Source of the DNA: CAZNSX01 sp964575845
GTDB lineage: Bacteria > UBA8248 > CAZNSX01
NCBI GenBank assembly: GCA_964575845.1
Contig: CAZNSX010000009.1
Location: forward strand, 1 to 64,000
Direction: 5' to 3'
Length of the DNA: 64,000 nt
Of this stretch, positions 33,582 to 41,196 are shown piece after piece. Position numbers and translations under genes: made by a program. Each line of letters opens with the position of its first letter. Positions within the stretch are counted from its first letter, which is position 1. The notes under the pieces were generated by a model that saw only the letters and a list, made by a program, of their open reading frames with translations, did no database searches and had not been told where the DNA came from.

Positions 33582-34631
33582 TCAGTCAGCGTAGACGAAG
33601 AATTCTGACTCCTCGGGAGGGGGCTCCTCGGAGGTGTCGGCAAACTCGACCGCCTCATCCACCACCTCTCGTACCTCAGCCTCCAGGGCTTCCTCCTCCC
33701 CCTCGTCCAGGAGGTTCCAGCTGCGCATGCGCTCCTTCAAACCCTCGATGGGGTCTCGGCGCTGCCATTCTTTAAGTTCCTCCCTAGAACGGTAGCGGGC
33801 CGGGTCCATGATGGAGTGGCCCACAAAGCGATAGGTGATGACCTCGAGGAAGGAGGGTCCCTCCCCGGTCCTGGCTCGGGCCACGGCAGCATCGACCGCC
33901 TTCCTCACGGCCAGGATGTCCATCCCGTCCACAGGCTTCGCTGGAATCCCGTATCCGCTGAGCCGCTTATAGGCTTCCCTTACGGCGGAGGCTCGCTCAA
34001 CGCTCGTCCCCATGCCGTAGGCATTGTTCTCACAAAGGAAAACGACCGGAAGCTTCCAGAGGGCCGCCAGGTTCATGGTCTCATGGAAGGCCCCTTCATT
34101 GAGGGCCCCGTCGCCGAAGAAGCAGAGAACCACTTGCTGGCTTCCCTGGTACTTTATGGCAAAGGCCACGCCAGCAGCTATGGGAAGCTGGCCAGCTACG
34201 ATTGCATAGCCCCCCAGGAAGAGCTTCTCCCGGTCAAAAAGATGCATGGAACCTCCCCTTCCCTTCGAGACTCCGGTAGCCTTGCCGAAAAGCTCGGCCA
34301 TAACCCGCCGAGGCTCGCTCCCTTTGGCCAGGCAATGGCCATGCTCCCGGTAGTGGCTGATGGCCGGGTCTGAGGCCCTGATTGCTGAGATGGCACCCAC
34401 AGCCACCGCTTCCTGACCTATGTAGAGATGACAGAAACCCGTCACTTTGCCCTGAAGATACATCTCCGCAACCTTCTCCTCGAAGCGGCGGATAAGGAGC
34501 ATTTTGCGGAGAAGCTCTTTGAGTTCTTCCTCGCCAAGGGGGGGCTCTTTGGGGGGAGCCTCCACGGGAAAGGGTGGAGTCTCAACCCGAGCCGTGCTCC
34601 CAGATGACGGGAGCCCTGCGGCATCGGTCAT
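33582..34631 (-). CDS. 2-oxoacid dehydrogenase E1 component, alpha subunit (pyruvate/acetoin type)
   Basis: A 349-residue E1 alpha subunit. IGQEAVAVGAISAI and the phosphorylation-loop-like YREHGHCLAKG are typical. The ThDP motif is FFGDGALNEGAFHETMNLAALWKLPVVFLCENN (shown in part: GDGALNEGAFHE and CENN), and VVDGMDILAV and YRFVGHSIMDPARYRSREE follow. It decarboxylates pyruvate or acetoin and passes the acyl group to lipoyl-E2. The N-terminal 25 residues are Pro/Glu-rich and extra. The E1 beta gene starts 2 bases downstream. Confidence 0.93.
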   Translation of the reverse strand: MTDAAGLPSSGSTARVETPPFPVEAPPKEPPLGEEELKELLRKMLLIRRFEEKVAEMYLQGKVTGFCHLYIGQEAVAVGAISAIRASDPAISHYREHGHCLAKGSEPRRVMAELFGKATGVSKGRGGSMHLFDREKLFLGGYAIVAGQLPIAAGVAFAIKYQGSQQVVLCFFGDGALNEGAFHETMNLAALWKLPVVFLCENNAYGMGTSVERASAVREAYKRLSGYGIPAKPVDGMDILAVRKAVDAAVARARTGEGPSFLEVITYRFVGHSIMDPARYRSREELKEWQRRDPIEGLKERMRSWNLLDEGEEEALEAEVREVVDEAVEFADTSEEPPPEESEFFVYAD

Positions 34632-34644
34632 AAGAATTCCTCTC

Positions 34645-34845
34645 TTAGCGCCCCTTCGCCTCTTGCTTCTCCCTGAGCTCCCTTTCGAGCTTCTCTATGT
34701 CCACCTGGGAGAGGTCAAGAAAGCATGCACCACAGACATTTTGCTCCGACTGCCGCATGGCTCTGATGTAAAAACCACATTTGGTGTCCTTGCAGCCCTC
34801 GATCTCCATCTTCTTCAGATAGCAATAAACCTTCATCTTTTCCAT
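34645..34845 (-). CDS. small cysteine-rich protein, unrecognised
   Basis: 66 residues with five cysteines at positions 8, 18, 23, 38 and 41 (the last two as CGAC) and a charged helical tail (VDIEKLERELREKQEAKG). It could bind zinc or an iron-sulfur cluster. The start may be the fourth codon (ATG after GGAAAAG). It ends 13 bases before the E1 alpha start, so it heads that operon. No family is recognised. Confidence 0.6.
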   Translation of the reverse strand: MEKMKVYCYLKKMEIEGCKDTKCGFYIRAMRQSEQNVCGACFLDLSQVDIEKLERELREKQEAKGR

Positions 34846-35026
34846 CCCATCATCCCGCCATATTCCAGTGAAAAAATAACCCTCGCTCTCCGCCCTTATT
34901 CCCTTACAGATATCACCAACGCAAAATCATAATACGGGCAGGAATAAGCGGGCAAAAGCCTCAATTTTTATTATTCTTTCAAAGTATGAGCAATGTCAAC
35001 AAGTTATATCCTTCCTCCCTTGACGT

Positions 35027-35055
35027 TTGACGCCCATTATGGGCTCATCTATAAT
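35027..35055 (+). promoter_or_regulatory. consensus sigma-70-type promoter of the rubredoxin-like/aspartase unit
   Basis: TTGACG (35027-35032), a 17-base spacer and a perfect TATAAT (35050-35055). Transcription would start near 35062, about 44 bases before the ATG of the rubredoxin-like gene. The 260-base region is divergent from the cysteine-rich protein gene. Confidence 0.75.
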
Positions 35056-35105
35056 TGGGCCTAACTTTTCTGAAACCCTGCTTATAGACTAAGGGAGGGG
35101 GTCGG

Positions 35106-35243
35106 ATGAAACTCTGGAAGTGCATAACATGCAACTATATTTGGGAGTCCTACACCCATCCCGATGTGTGCCCCCAGTGCGGCGCTACGAAGGAGTTCAT
35201 AGTGCCCCATGGGGATACCGACAAGGGGAAGAGAATTGGATAA
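35106..35243 (+). CDS. rubredoxin-like zinc/iron-ribbon mini-protein
   Basis: A 45-residue frame too short for routine ORF calling. It reads MKLWKCITCNYIWES, then HPDVCPQCGATKEFIVPHG. The two C-x-x-C knuckles (Cys6/Cys9 and Cys22/Cys25), with WKC and CPQCGA spacing, are those of rubredoxin-like domains. It would bind one Fe or Zn ion and may carry single electrons. GGGAGGGGG precedes the ATG and a consensus promoter lies 50 bases upstream. The stop overlaps the start region of the downstream lyase gene. I consider it a real gene. Confidence 0.8.
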   Translation: MKLWKCITCNYIWESYTHPDVCPQCGATKEFIVPHGDTDKGKRIG

Positions 35244-36636
35244 ACCTGCTTCCATCCGCATCGAAAGGGACCCCCTCGGTGAGGTGGAAGTTCCTGCCGA
35301 GGCCTATTACGGCCCTCAGACAGCGCGAGCCCTCAAGAATTTTCCCATAAGCGACCTCAGGGCTCATGGCGAGTTCATCAGGGCTCTGGCCCAGATAAAG
35401 CGGGCCGCGGCGGAGGTCAATTTGCGACTCGGTGCCGTTGAGGAGGATGTGGGGAAGGCCATAGCCCAGGCGGCCCGAGAGGTGGCCGAGGGGGGTCTGG
35501 CGGAGGAGTTCCAAGTAGATGTCTTTCAGGCGGGCGCAGGAACTTCCCTACACATGAACATGAATGAGGTGCTGGCCAACCGTGCGGCAGAGCTTCTGGG
35601 CGGTAGAAAAGGAGATTACCGGAGGGTCCACCCCAATGACCACGTGAATTTCGGCCAGTCAACCAATGACGTTTTTCCAACGGCCATGCGCCTTGCCTGC
35701 TTGAGGCTTCTGGGGAGGCTCCTCCCGGAGCTCTCACTCCTCGCGGAGGCCTTTGCCAAGAAGGGTGAAGAGTTCCGGCCCATCATCAAGTCGGGGCGGA
35801 CTCACATGCAGGATGCGGCCCCCGTAAGCTTGGGGAGGGAGTTCGAAGCTTACGGCCGGACCATAGAGAAGGCCTTGGAGCATTTGAAGAGGTCAACCGA
35901 GGGTCTTTATGAGGTGGGTATCGGCGGGAGTGCCGTGGGCACAGGCCTGAATACCCTCCCCGGCTACCGTGAGGGCGTGATGGAGCGCCTCCGAGAGCTC
36001 ACGGGCGTGCCCCTCAGGGGAGCTCCTGACCTCATGGAGGCAATGAACAGCATGGCCCCCTTTGTAAGTCTCTCGGGTGCCCTGAGGGCCCTTGCCGTCG
36101 AGCTGACCCGGATTGCGAATGACCTCAGGCTCCTCTCCTCAGGCCCCCGCACGGGCTTCTCCGAGGTTATTCTCCCTCCGGTGCAACCGGGCTCATCCAT
36201 AATGCCGGGCAAGGTCAATCCCGTCATGGCTGAAGCCTTGAACATGGTGGCCTATCAGGTTATGGGCAATGACCTCGCCATTTCTCTGGCCGCTCAAGCG
36301 GGTCAGCTTGAGCTAAACGTCATGATGCCCCTCATCAGCTTCAACCTTTTGTTTTCCCTTGAAATTCTCACCAATGCCTTAAGGGTCTTCAGGGAGCGAT
36401 GCGTCGTGGGCATCCTGGCCAGGGCCGAGCGCTGCCGCAGCTACGCCGAGGACAGCCTGGGCCTTGCCACCGTCCTGAACCCTTACATAGGTTATGATGC
36501 CGCTGCCCAAGTGGCCAAAGAAGCCCAGGCTACGGGACGCAAGATAAGGGAGATTGTGCTAGAGAAAGGGCTTCTCTCGGCTCAGAAGCTGGATGAGGTG
36601 CTCTTCCGCTCAGTCTCCGGCCCCGAGAAAGGCTGA
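35236..36636 (+). CDS. aspartate ammonia-lyase (class II fumarase/aspartase superfamily)
   Basis: Aspartase/fumarase-fold enzyme, about 466 residues. DPLGEVEVPAEAYYGPQTARA, the signature GSSIMPGKVNPVM (catalytic Ser loop), DVFPTAMRLA and NPYIGYD are present. GSSIMPGKVNP is the fumarase form, whereas LRLLSSGPRTGFSEV, AAQAGQLELNVM and IREIVLEKGLL near the end are closer to aspartase. I favour aspartase; fumarase is the main alternative. The start is either TTG 35236 (AAGGGGA six bases upstream) or ATG 35209. Both overlap the rubredoxin-like gene, implying coupled expression. Confidence 0.88.
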   Translation: MDKPASIRIERDPLGEVEVPAEAYYGPQTARALKNFPISDLRAHGEFIRALAQIKRAAAEVNLRLGAVEEDVGKAIAQAAREVAEGGLAEEFQVDVFQAGAGTSLHMNMNEVLANRAAELLGGRKGDYRRVHPNDHVNFGQSTNDVFPTAMRLACLRLLGRLLPELSLLAEAFAKKGEEFRPIIKSGRTHMQDAAPVSLGREFEAYGRTIEKALEHLKRSTEGLYEVGIGGSAVGTGLNTLPGYREGVMERLRELTGVPLRGAPDLMEAMNSMAPFVSLSGALRALAVELTRIANDLRLLSSGPRTGFSEVILPPVQPGSSIMPGKVNPVMAEALNMVAYQVMGNDLAISLAAQAGQLELNVMMPLISFNLLFSLEILTNALRVFRERCVVGILARAERCRSYAEDSLGLATVLNPYIGYDAAAQVAKEAQATGRKIREIVLEKGLLSAQKLDEVLFRSVSGPEKG

Positions 36637-36645
36637 CTCTTCTAA

Positions 36646-36674
36646 TTGACAGATATGCGGAATATTGATAATTT
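36646..36674 (+). promoter_or_regulatory. possible promoter of the lipoprotein gene
   Basis: TTGACA (36646-36651) followed after 17 bases by TAATTT (36669-36674). An overlapping GATAAT gives a better -10 match but only a 15-base spacer. It lies in a short AT-rich gap after the aspartase gene. Confidence 0.4.
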
Positions 36675-36737
36675 TATAAAATCCCTTGTCAAGGGAAGGA
36701 GACCTTTTCGCTGAGATTTTCTTGCGGCTGAGGGGGC

Positions 36738-37376
36738 ATGAATATGGAAAGGAGAAAGGCTTTCTCGCTTCTGCTGCTCCTGATTTTCACGGGGGGAGTT
36801 CTCCTGGGCTGTGGCGGCGAGCTGACTACAAAGACTACCCTTAATTATATCAAGGAAAAACCGCTCAGACCCTTTGAGGGCCTGAAAGTCGGCGTAGCGC
36901 CCTTTATCGATAAGCGCAAGGAGCTGGGGAGCAGGGTGGGAAAAATGACCTATTTCTTCGGCCGCATCGAACACCTCACCCTGGAGCCTTCCAGCATCAG
37001 CGAAGCTGTGACCGAGGTGGTCAAGGACTACTATCGGGCGCGGGGGGCGACTGTGGTGGAACTGCCGTGGTGGGACCAGAAGCCGGAGAGCCTTCCCGGG
37101 CTGGGGGTGGATTTTGCCGTTGGTGCCAGCGTGGAAGACCTTTGGGTGGAGGGCGCCAACCTCGCCTTCCGATACAATATCTTGACCAGGGTGCAGATCA
37201 CCCTCACCATGGGAGCAACCAAGAAATTTATGACTGTTAAGAATACCATCGAGGTTGAGCCGGAGGGGCAATACCCCTGGGCTGCCCAGAGCGACTTGCT
37301 CAAGAAATCCCTGAACGACACTCTTAACGAGGCCTTGGAGCGCCTCCTGCCGGACCTGGAAGAGAGACTCCTATAG
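36738..37376 (+). CDS. lipoprotein of unknown function
   Basis: A 212-residue protein with a lipoprotein signal peptide: KAFSLLLLLIFTGGVLLGCG with the lipobox LLGC at about residues 22-25. The mature part contains LKVGVAPFIDKRKELGSRVG, ISEAVTEVVKDYYRARGATVV and VDFAVGASVEDLWVEGANLA, which resemble lipoproteins that set up envelope assemblies, but I cannot name the family. No Asp follows the lipid-anchored Cys (it is Gly-Gly), so outer-membrane sorting is expected. It is followed by a terminator-like hairpin. Confidence 0.7.
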   Translation: MNMERRKAFSLLLLLIFTGGVLLGCGGELTTKTTLNYIKEKPLRPFEGLKVGVAPFIDKRKELGSRVGKMTYFFGRIEHLTLEPSSISEAVTEVVKDYYRARGATVVELPWWDQKPESLPGLGVDFAVGASVEDLWVEGANLAFRYNILTRVQITLTMGATKKFMTVKNTIEVEPEGQYPWAAQSDLLKKSLNDTLNEALERLLPDLEERLL

Positions 37377-37403
37377 CTGGAAAAGGTACCTAATAGATGA
37401 GGG

Positions 37404-37428
37404 GGCCGGGCATTTGCCCGGCCTCTTT
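37404..37428 (+). terminator. intrinsic terminator after the lipoprotein gene
   Basis: GGCCGGGC (37404-37411), loop ATTT, GCCCGGCC (37416-37423), then TCTTTGT. The stem is perfect and GC-rich but the T-run is short. Confidence 0.65.
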
Positions 37429-37566
37429 GTATTGGCGAGAAGCTCGTGGGATCATATTCCTGCGAAGCAAGGGAAAGGATCGGGGAAGAGGGATACTGGT
37501 TGAGCCCTTGGGGAGGTTAAGGCGCTGAAAAAACTAATAGTTATCGCTTTCTTTTCCTAAAATGGG

Positions 37567-37596
37567 TTGACACTGAGCATTCTTAATAGATAGTAT
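37567..37596 (+). promoter_or_regulatory. promoter of the glycolytic gapA-pgk-tpiA-secG unit
   Basis: TTGACA (37567-37572), an 18-base spacer and TAGTAT (37591-37596, four of six). It is followed about 40 bases later by AGGAGG and the gapA ATG. Confidence 0.6.
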
Positions 37597-37648
37597 TAGA
37601 AGAGGATCCGAAGGAACGTTGTAGCTTCTTTTTAGGAGGAGATTTTCG

Positions 37649-38647
37649 ATGGCCCTGCGGGTTGGCATCAATGGGTTCGGCAGGATCGGAAGAAACTTTT
37701 TCAGAGCCGCCCTGGGGGATGAGTCTCTTGAGTTTGCGGCCGTCAACGATATTACCGACGCCGCCACTCTGGCCCATCTTCTCAAATATGACTCGGTCCA
37801 TGGCCCCCTCAAGGCGGGAGTCAGGGCTGAGAAAGACCTCATAGCGGTGGATGGAAAGAAGGTTAAAGTTTTGGCTGTTAGTAACCCCCGGGAGCTTCCC
37901 TGGAAACAGCTAGGGGTGGAGATTGTGGTAGAGTCGACGGGGCGTTTCACCGACCGGGCCGGGGCTTCAGGGCACCTGGAGGCGGGAGCAAAGAAGGTCA
38001 TTATTTCGGCTCCTGCCAAGGACCCTGACATAACAATCGCCATGGGCGTCAATGAGGGAGCCTATGACCCCGCCTCTCACCACATCGTATCCAACGCTTC
38101 TTGCACCACCAACTGCCTTGCACCGGTGGCAAAGGTCCTTCTGGATGAGTTTGGAATTCGGCGGGGCCTCATGACCACCACCCACGCCTACACCAATGAC
38201 CAGCGTATCCTCGACCTCCCCCACAAGGATCTACGCAGGGCAAGGGCTGCGCAGCTCTCCATGATACCTACCACCACGGGAGCCGCCAGGGCGGTCGGTC
38301 TTGTCATCCCGGAGCTCAAGGGGAAACTGGATGGGATGGCCATCCGGGTCCCTACGCCCAATGTTTCGGTGGTGGACCTGGTGGCGGAGCTGGAGAAGGA
38401 GGCCTCGGCCGAGGATGTCAATGAGGCATTGCGTCGCGCGGCCAGGGGAAGGCTCAAGGGCATTCTGGCTGTATGCGAGGAGCCCCTGGTCTCCCGGGAC
38501 TTCAATGGTGACCCTCACTCCGCCATCGTCGATGCCCTTTCCACTCGGGCAATCGAGAAGTGCCTGGTGAAGGTGCTGGCCTGGTACGATAACGAGTGGG
38601 GCTACTCCTGTCGGATTCTCGACCTGGTTAAACACATTGGCCGATAG
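37649..38647 (+). CDS. gapA: glyceraldehyde-3-phosphate dehydrogenase, type I
   Basis: Oxidises glyceraldehyde-3-phosphate to 1,3-bisphosphoglycerate with NAD. It begins ALRVGINGFGRIGRNFFR (Rossmann loop). The catalytic cysteine motif SNASCTTNCLAPV is near residue 153, TTTHAYTNDQRILD and RARAAQLSMIPTTTGAARAV bind phosphate, and WYDNEWGYSCRILDL is near the end. The length of 332 residues is canonical. ND at positions 32-33 (VNDITD) indicates NAD preference. First gene of gapA-pgk-tpiA-secG, with AGGAGG upstream. Confidence 0.98.
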   Translation: MALRVGINGFGRIGRNFFRAALGDESLEFAAVNDITDAATLAHLLKYDSVHGPLKAGVRAEKDLIAVDGKKVKVLAVSNPRELPWKQLGVEIVVESTGRFTDRAGASGHLEAGAKKVIISAPAKDPDITIAMGVNEGAYDPASHHIVSNASCTTNCLAPVAKVLLDEFGIRRGLMTTTHAYTNDQRILDLPHKDLRRARAAQLSMIPTTTGAARAVGLVIPELKGKLDGMAIRVPTPNVSVVDLVAELEKEASAEDVNEALRRAARGRLKGILAVCEEPLVSRDFNGDPHSAIVDALSTRAIEKCLVKVLAWYDNEWGYSCRILDLVKHIGR

Positions 38648-38727
38648 TTCCTCTCTGATATGCTAGCCGGGGTTCAGGCCTGCGGGGCCGCGTTCGGTTT
38701 ATACCCCTATGGAGAAATACTAAAGCC

Positions 38728-39957
38728 ATGGCAAATGATGTGTATGCCTCTATATCCCAGACGGGAAAGCCTAAGCTCTGCATTGAAGATGTCGATGTGA
38801 AGAGAAAACGGGTCTTTGTCCGGACGGACTTCAACGTCCCCTTGGACGCCAAGCTCCAGATAACGGACGATACCCGCATCCGGGCGGTCCTTCCCACCAT
38901 CAACTACCTCCTGGATGAAGATGCCAAGGTCATTCTGGGTTCCCATCTGGGTCGGCCCAAGGGAAAGCCTGACCCTCGGCTCAGTTTGGCTCCTGTGGCC
39001 AAGAGGCTCGCGCGCCTTCTATCTAAGGAGGTTAGGCTCGCTCCGGATTGCGTGGGACCCGAGGTGAGGGCAATGGTGGAGGGGATGAAGGAAGGGGATA
39101 TCATCCTGCTGGAAAACCTGCGTTTTCAGCCGGGCGAGACGGTCAACGATGAGGCTTTTGCCCGGGAGCTAGCCCCGCTGGCGGAGGTCTACATAAGCGA
39201 CGCCTTCGGAAATTGCCACCGCCGCCATGCCTCCATGGACGCAATGACCCGATTCCTTCAGCCCGCCGCAGCTGGCTTCCTCATACAGAAAGAGGTTAAC
39301 TATCTCGGCAGGGCGATAAACAATCCCATGCGGCCTGTCGTGGCCATCCTGGGCGGTGCCAAGGCCTCCACTAAAATCGCTATGATCGATAATCTGGCCG
39401 ACAAGGTGGACAAGATAATAATCGGAGGGGGCATGGCCTTCACCTTCTTCAAGGCCCAGGGCCTGCGGGTGGGGAAAAGCCTAGTTGAAAACGAGATGGT
39501 GGAGGTGGCGGCCAAGATCCTGCGCAAAACGGCCGAGAATGGTGTCAAGATCTACCTTCCTGTGGACTGTGTGGTGGCCGATAAATTTGAGGCATCGGCC
39601 GAGACCAAGGTGGTGCCCGTTCAGGAGATCCCTGAGGACTGGTACGGACTTGACATCGGGCCAGCCACTACCACTCTTTTCGGTGAGGTGCTCCAAAACG
39701 CCAAGACCATCATCTGGAACGGTCCTATGGGGGTCTTCGAGGTGGATGCCTTCAGCCGGGGTACCTTCGCTATGGTCTATCATGTAGCCAATTCTTATGC
39801 GCTCACGATCGTCGGCGGCGGCGATACCGATGTGGCCGTCCACCGGGCTGGCGAGTCCAGCAAGATCTCCTACATCTCCACGGGTGGCGGCTCCTTCATG
39901 GAGTTTCTGGAAGGAGATGAACTTCCGGGCCTGGCCTCCCTTACCGATAGGGCGTAG
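38728..39957 (+). CDS. pgk: phosphoglycerate kinase
   Basis: Transfers phosphate from 1,3-bisphosphoglycerate to ADP. The N-terminal VFVRTDFNVPLD signature is at about residues 29-40. GSHLGRPKGKPDP, ENLRFQPGE and DAFGNCHRRHAS bind the substrate, and the C-terminal half has GGAKASTKI and GGGDTDVAVH. The family signature near the end normally reads GGGDT. The N-terminus has an extra ~20 residues before KRVFVRTD. The length is 409 residues. Next gene tpiA begins 17 bases after the stop. Confidence 0.98.
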   Translation: MANDVYASISQTGKPKLCIEDVDVKRKRVFVRTDFNVPLDAKLQITDDTRIRAVLPTINYLLDEDAKVILGSHLGRPKGKPDPRLSLAPVAKRLARLLSKEVRLAPDCVGPEVRAMVEGMKEGDIILLENLRFQPGETVNDEAFARELAPLAEVYISDAFGNCHRRHASMDAMTRFLQPAAAGFLIQKEVNYLGRAINNPMRPVVAILGGAKASTKIAMIDNLADKVDKIIIGGGMAFTFFKAQGLRVGKSLVENEMVEVAAKILRKTAENGVKIYLPVDCVVADKFEASAETKVVPVQEIPEDWYGLDIGPATTTLFGEVLQNAKTIIWNGPMGVFEVDAFSRGTFAMVYHVANSYALTIVGGGDTDVAVHRAGESSKISYISTGGGSFMEFLEGDELPGLASLTDRA

Positions 39958-39974
39958 CGGAGGGGAGGAGCCCC

Positions 39975-40751
39975 TTGAGAAGGCCCATCATCGCCGCGAA
40001 CTGGAAGATGAACAAGCTCTCCCACGAGGCCCGGGAGCTGGCCCGCGAAGTGGTGGAGGGGACGAGAGAGCTGAGGTCTCTGGATATAGTGCTCATTCCT
40101 CCTTTCACGGCTCTTGCCGCAGTTAGGCCACTCCTCAATGGTACTCACCTTTCCCTTGGGGCCCAGGACTGTTTCTGGGAGGTAGGGGGAGCCTTCACGG
40201 GAGAGGTCTCGCCCCCAATGCTTGTTGATTCGGGCTGTTGCTTTGTTCTGGTGGGCCATTCGGAGCGACGGGGGCTGATGGGTGAAACGGACCAGATGAT
40301 TAATCGAAAGCTGAAGGCCGCCCTTGCCTCAGGGCTGAAGGCCATCCTCTGCATTGGTGAGAGGCTTGAGGAGATGGATTCAGGGAAGACCCTGGAGGTG
40401 CTGAAGCACCAGCTTACCTTGGCTCTAGGCGGCCTCGAGGTTCAAGCCTTAAGTGATCTCGTCATTGCCTATGAGCCCGTATGGGCTATCGGCACCGGGA
40501 GGGCGGCCTCAGCCGAGCAAGCGGAGGAAGCCCACAGCTTTATCAGGGGTCTCATCGGGGAGCGCTACGGACGGGAGAGAGCCGAAAACTTAAGGATACA
40601 ATACGGCGGAAGTGTGACCCCCGAGAACATTGCTTCCTTTATCTCCCAGCCCGATGTCGATGGGGCTCTCGTGGGGGGGGCCAGCCTTAAGGCTTCGGTT
40701 TTCGTTGACCTTCTGCGCATTTCTGATAGAATTATAAGAAAATATCAATAG
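39975..40751 (+). CDS. tpiA: triosephosphate isomerase
   Basis: Interconverts dihydroxyacetone phosphate and glyceraldehyde-3-phosphate. It starts RRPIIAANWKMNKL (Asn/Lys catalytic). The catalytic His is in VGHSERRG, the Glu in AYEPVWAIGTGRAA with loop 6, and the phosphate loop is QYGGSVTPENI and GALVGGASL. The length is 258 residues. TTG start (39975) after GGAGGAG. secG follows 10 bases later. Confidence 0.98.
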   Translation: MRRPIIAANWKMNKLSHEARELAREVVEGTRELRSLDIVLIPPFTALAAVRPLLNGTHLSLGAQDCFWEVGGAFTGEVSPPMLVDSGCCFVLVGHSERRGLMGETDQMINRKLKAALASGLKAILCIGERLEEMDSGKTLEVLKHQLTLALGGLEVQALSDLVIAYEPVWAIGTGRAASAEQAEEAHSFIRGLIGERYGRERAENLRIQYGGSVTPENIASFISQPDVDGALVGGASLKASVFVDLLRISDRIIRKYQ

Positions 40752-40761
40752 GATTGGTGAG

Positions 40762-41070
40762 ATGGTTACTGGCCTTACAATTTTGCACGTCCTTGTCTGC
40801 TTAGCACTGGTTCTCATAGTGCTCCTCCAGACGGGGAAAGGGGCCTCCCTGGGGGCCGCTTTCGGCGGCGGATCCAGCCAGACGGTCTTCGGCAGCCGCG
40901 GTGCTGCTAGCTTTTTGAGTAAGCTGACGACAGTGGCCGCCATCCTCTTTATGTTCACCTCCCTGAGCCTGGCCTGGTTCTCGGCAACGAGGTTCACGAA
41001 GACCGGGGTCCCGAAAGAGAAGCCCGGGACAGAAGCTCCTCTAAAGCCGGGGAGAGCCGGAAGCCCTTAG
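40762..41070 (+). CDS. secG: protein translocase subunit SecG
   Basis: A 102-residue inner-membrane protein, the third SecYEG subunit. Two hydrophobic helices (LTILHVLVCLALVLIVLLQT and LSKLTTVAAILFMFTSLSLA) flank the conserved cytosolic loop QTGKGASLGAAFGGGSSQTVFGSRG. The tail is Pro/Lys-rich. It is the last gene of the glycolytic unit, a common arrangement, and is followed by a terminator. Confidence 0.95.
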   Translation: MVTGLTILHVLVCLALVLIVLLQTGKGASLGAAFGGGSSQTVFGSRGAASFLSKLTTVAAILFMFTSLSLAWFSATRFTKTGVPKEKPGTEAPLKPGRAGSP

Positions 41071-41140
41071 GTTGGCGGGACGAGCAAGGATAAGGGTAGA
41101 GAAAACCTGCGGCTAAGGGCCATTTCATAGCATGGGAGAA

Positions 41141-41170
41141 GCCCTCGGCAACTCGAGGGCCATTTTGTTT
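41141..41170 (+). terminator. intrinsic terminator after secG
   Basis: GCCCTCG (41141-41147), loop GCAACT, CGAGGGC (41154-41160), followed by CATTTTGTTT. It separates the glycolytic unit from the transporter genes. Confidence 0.8.
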
Positions 41171-41196
41171 GGGGAATTTCCAGAGGACGACAAGCT

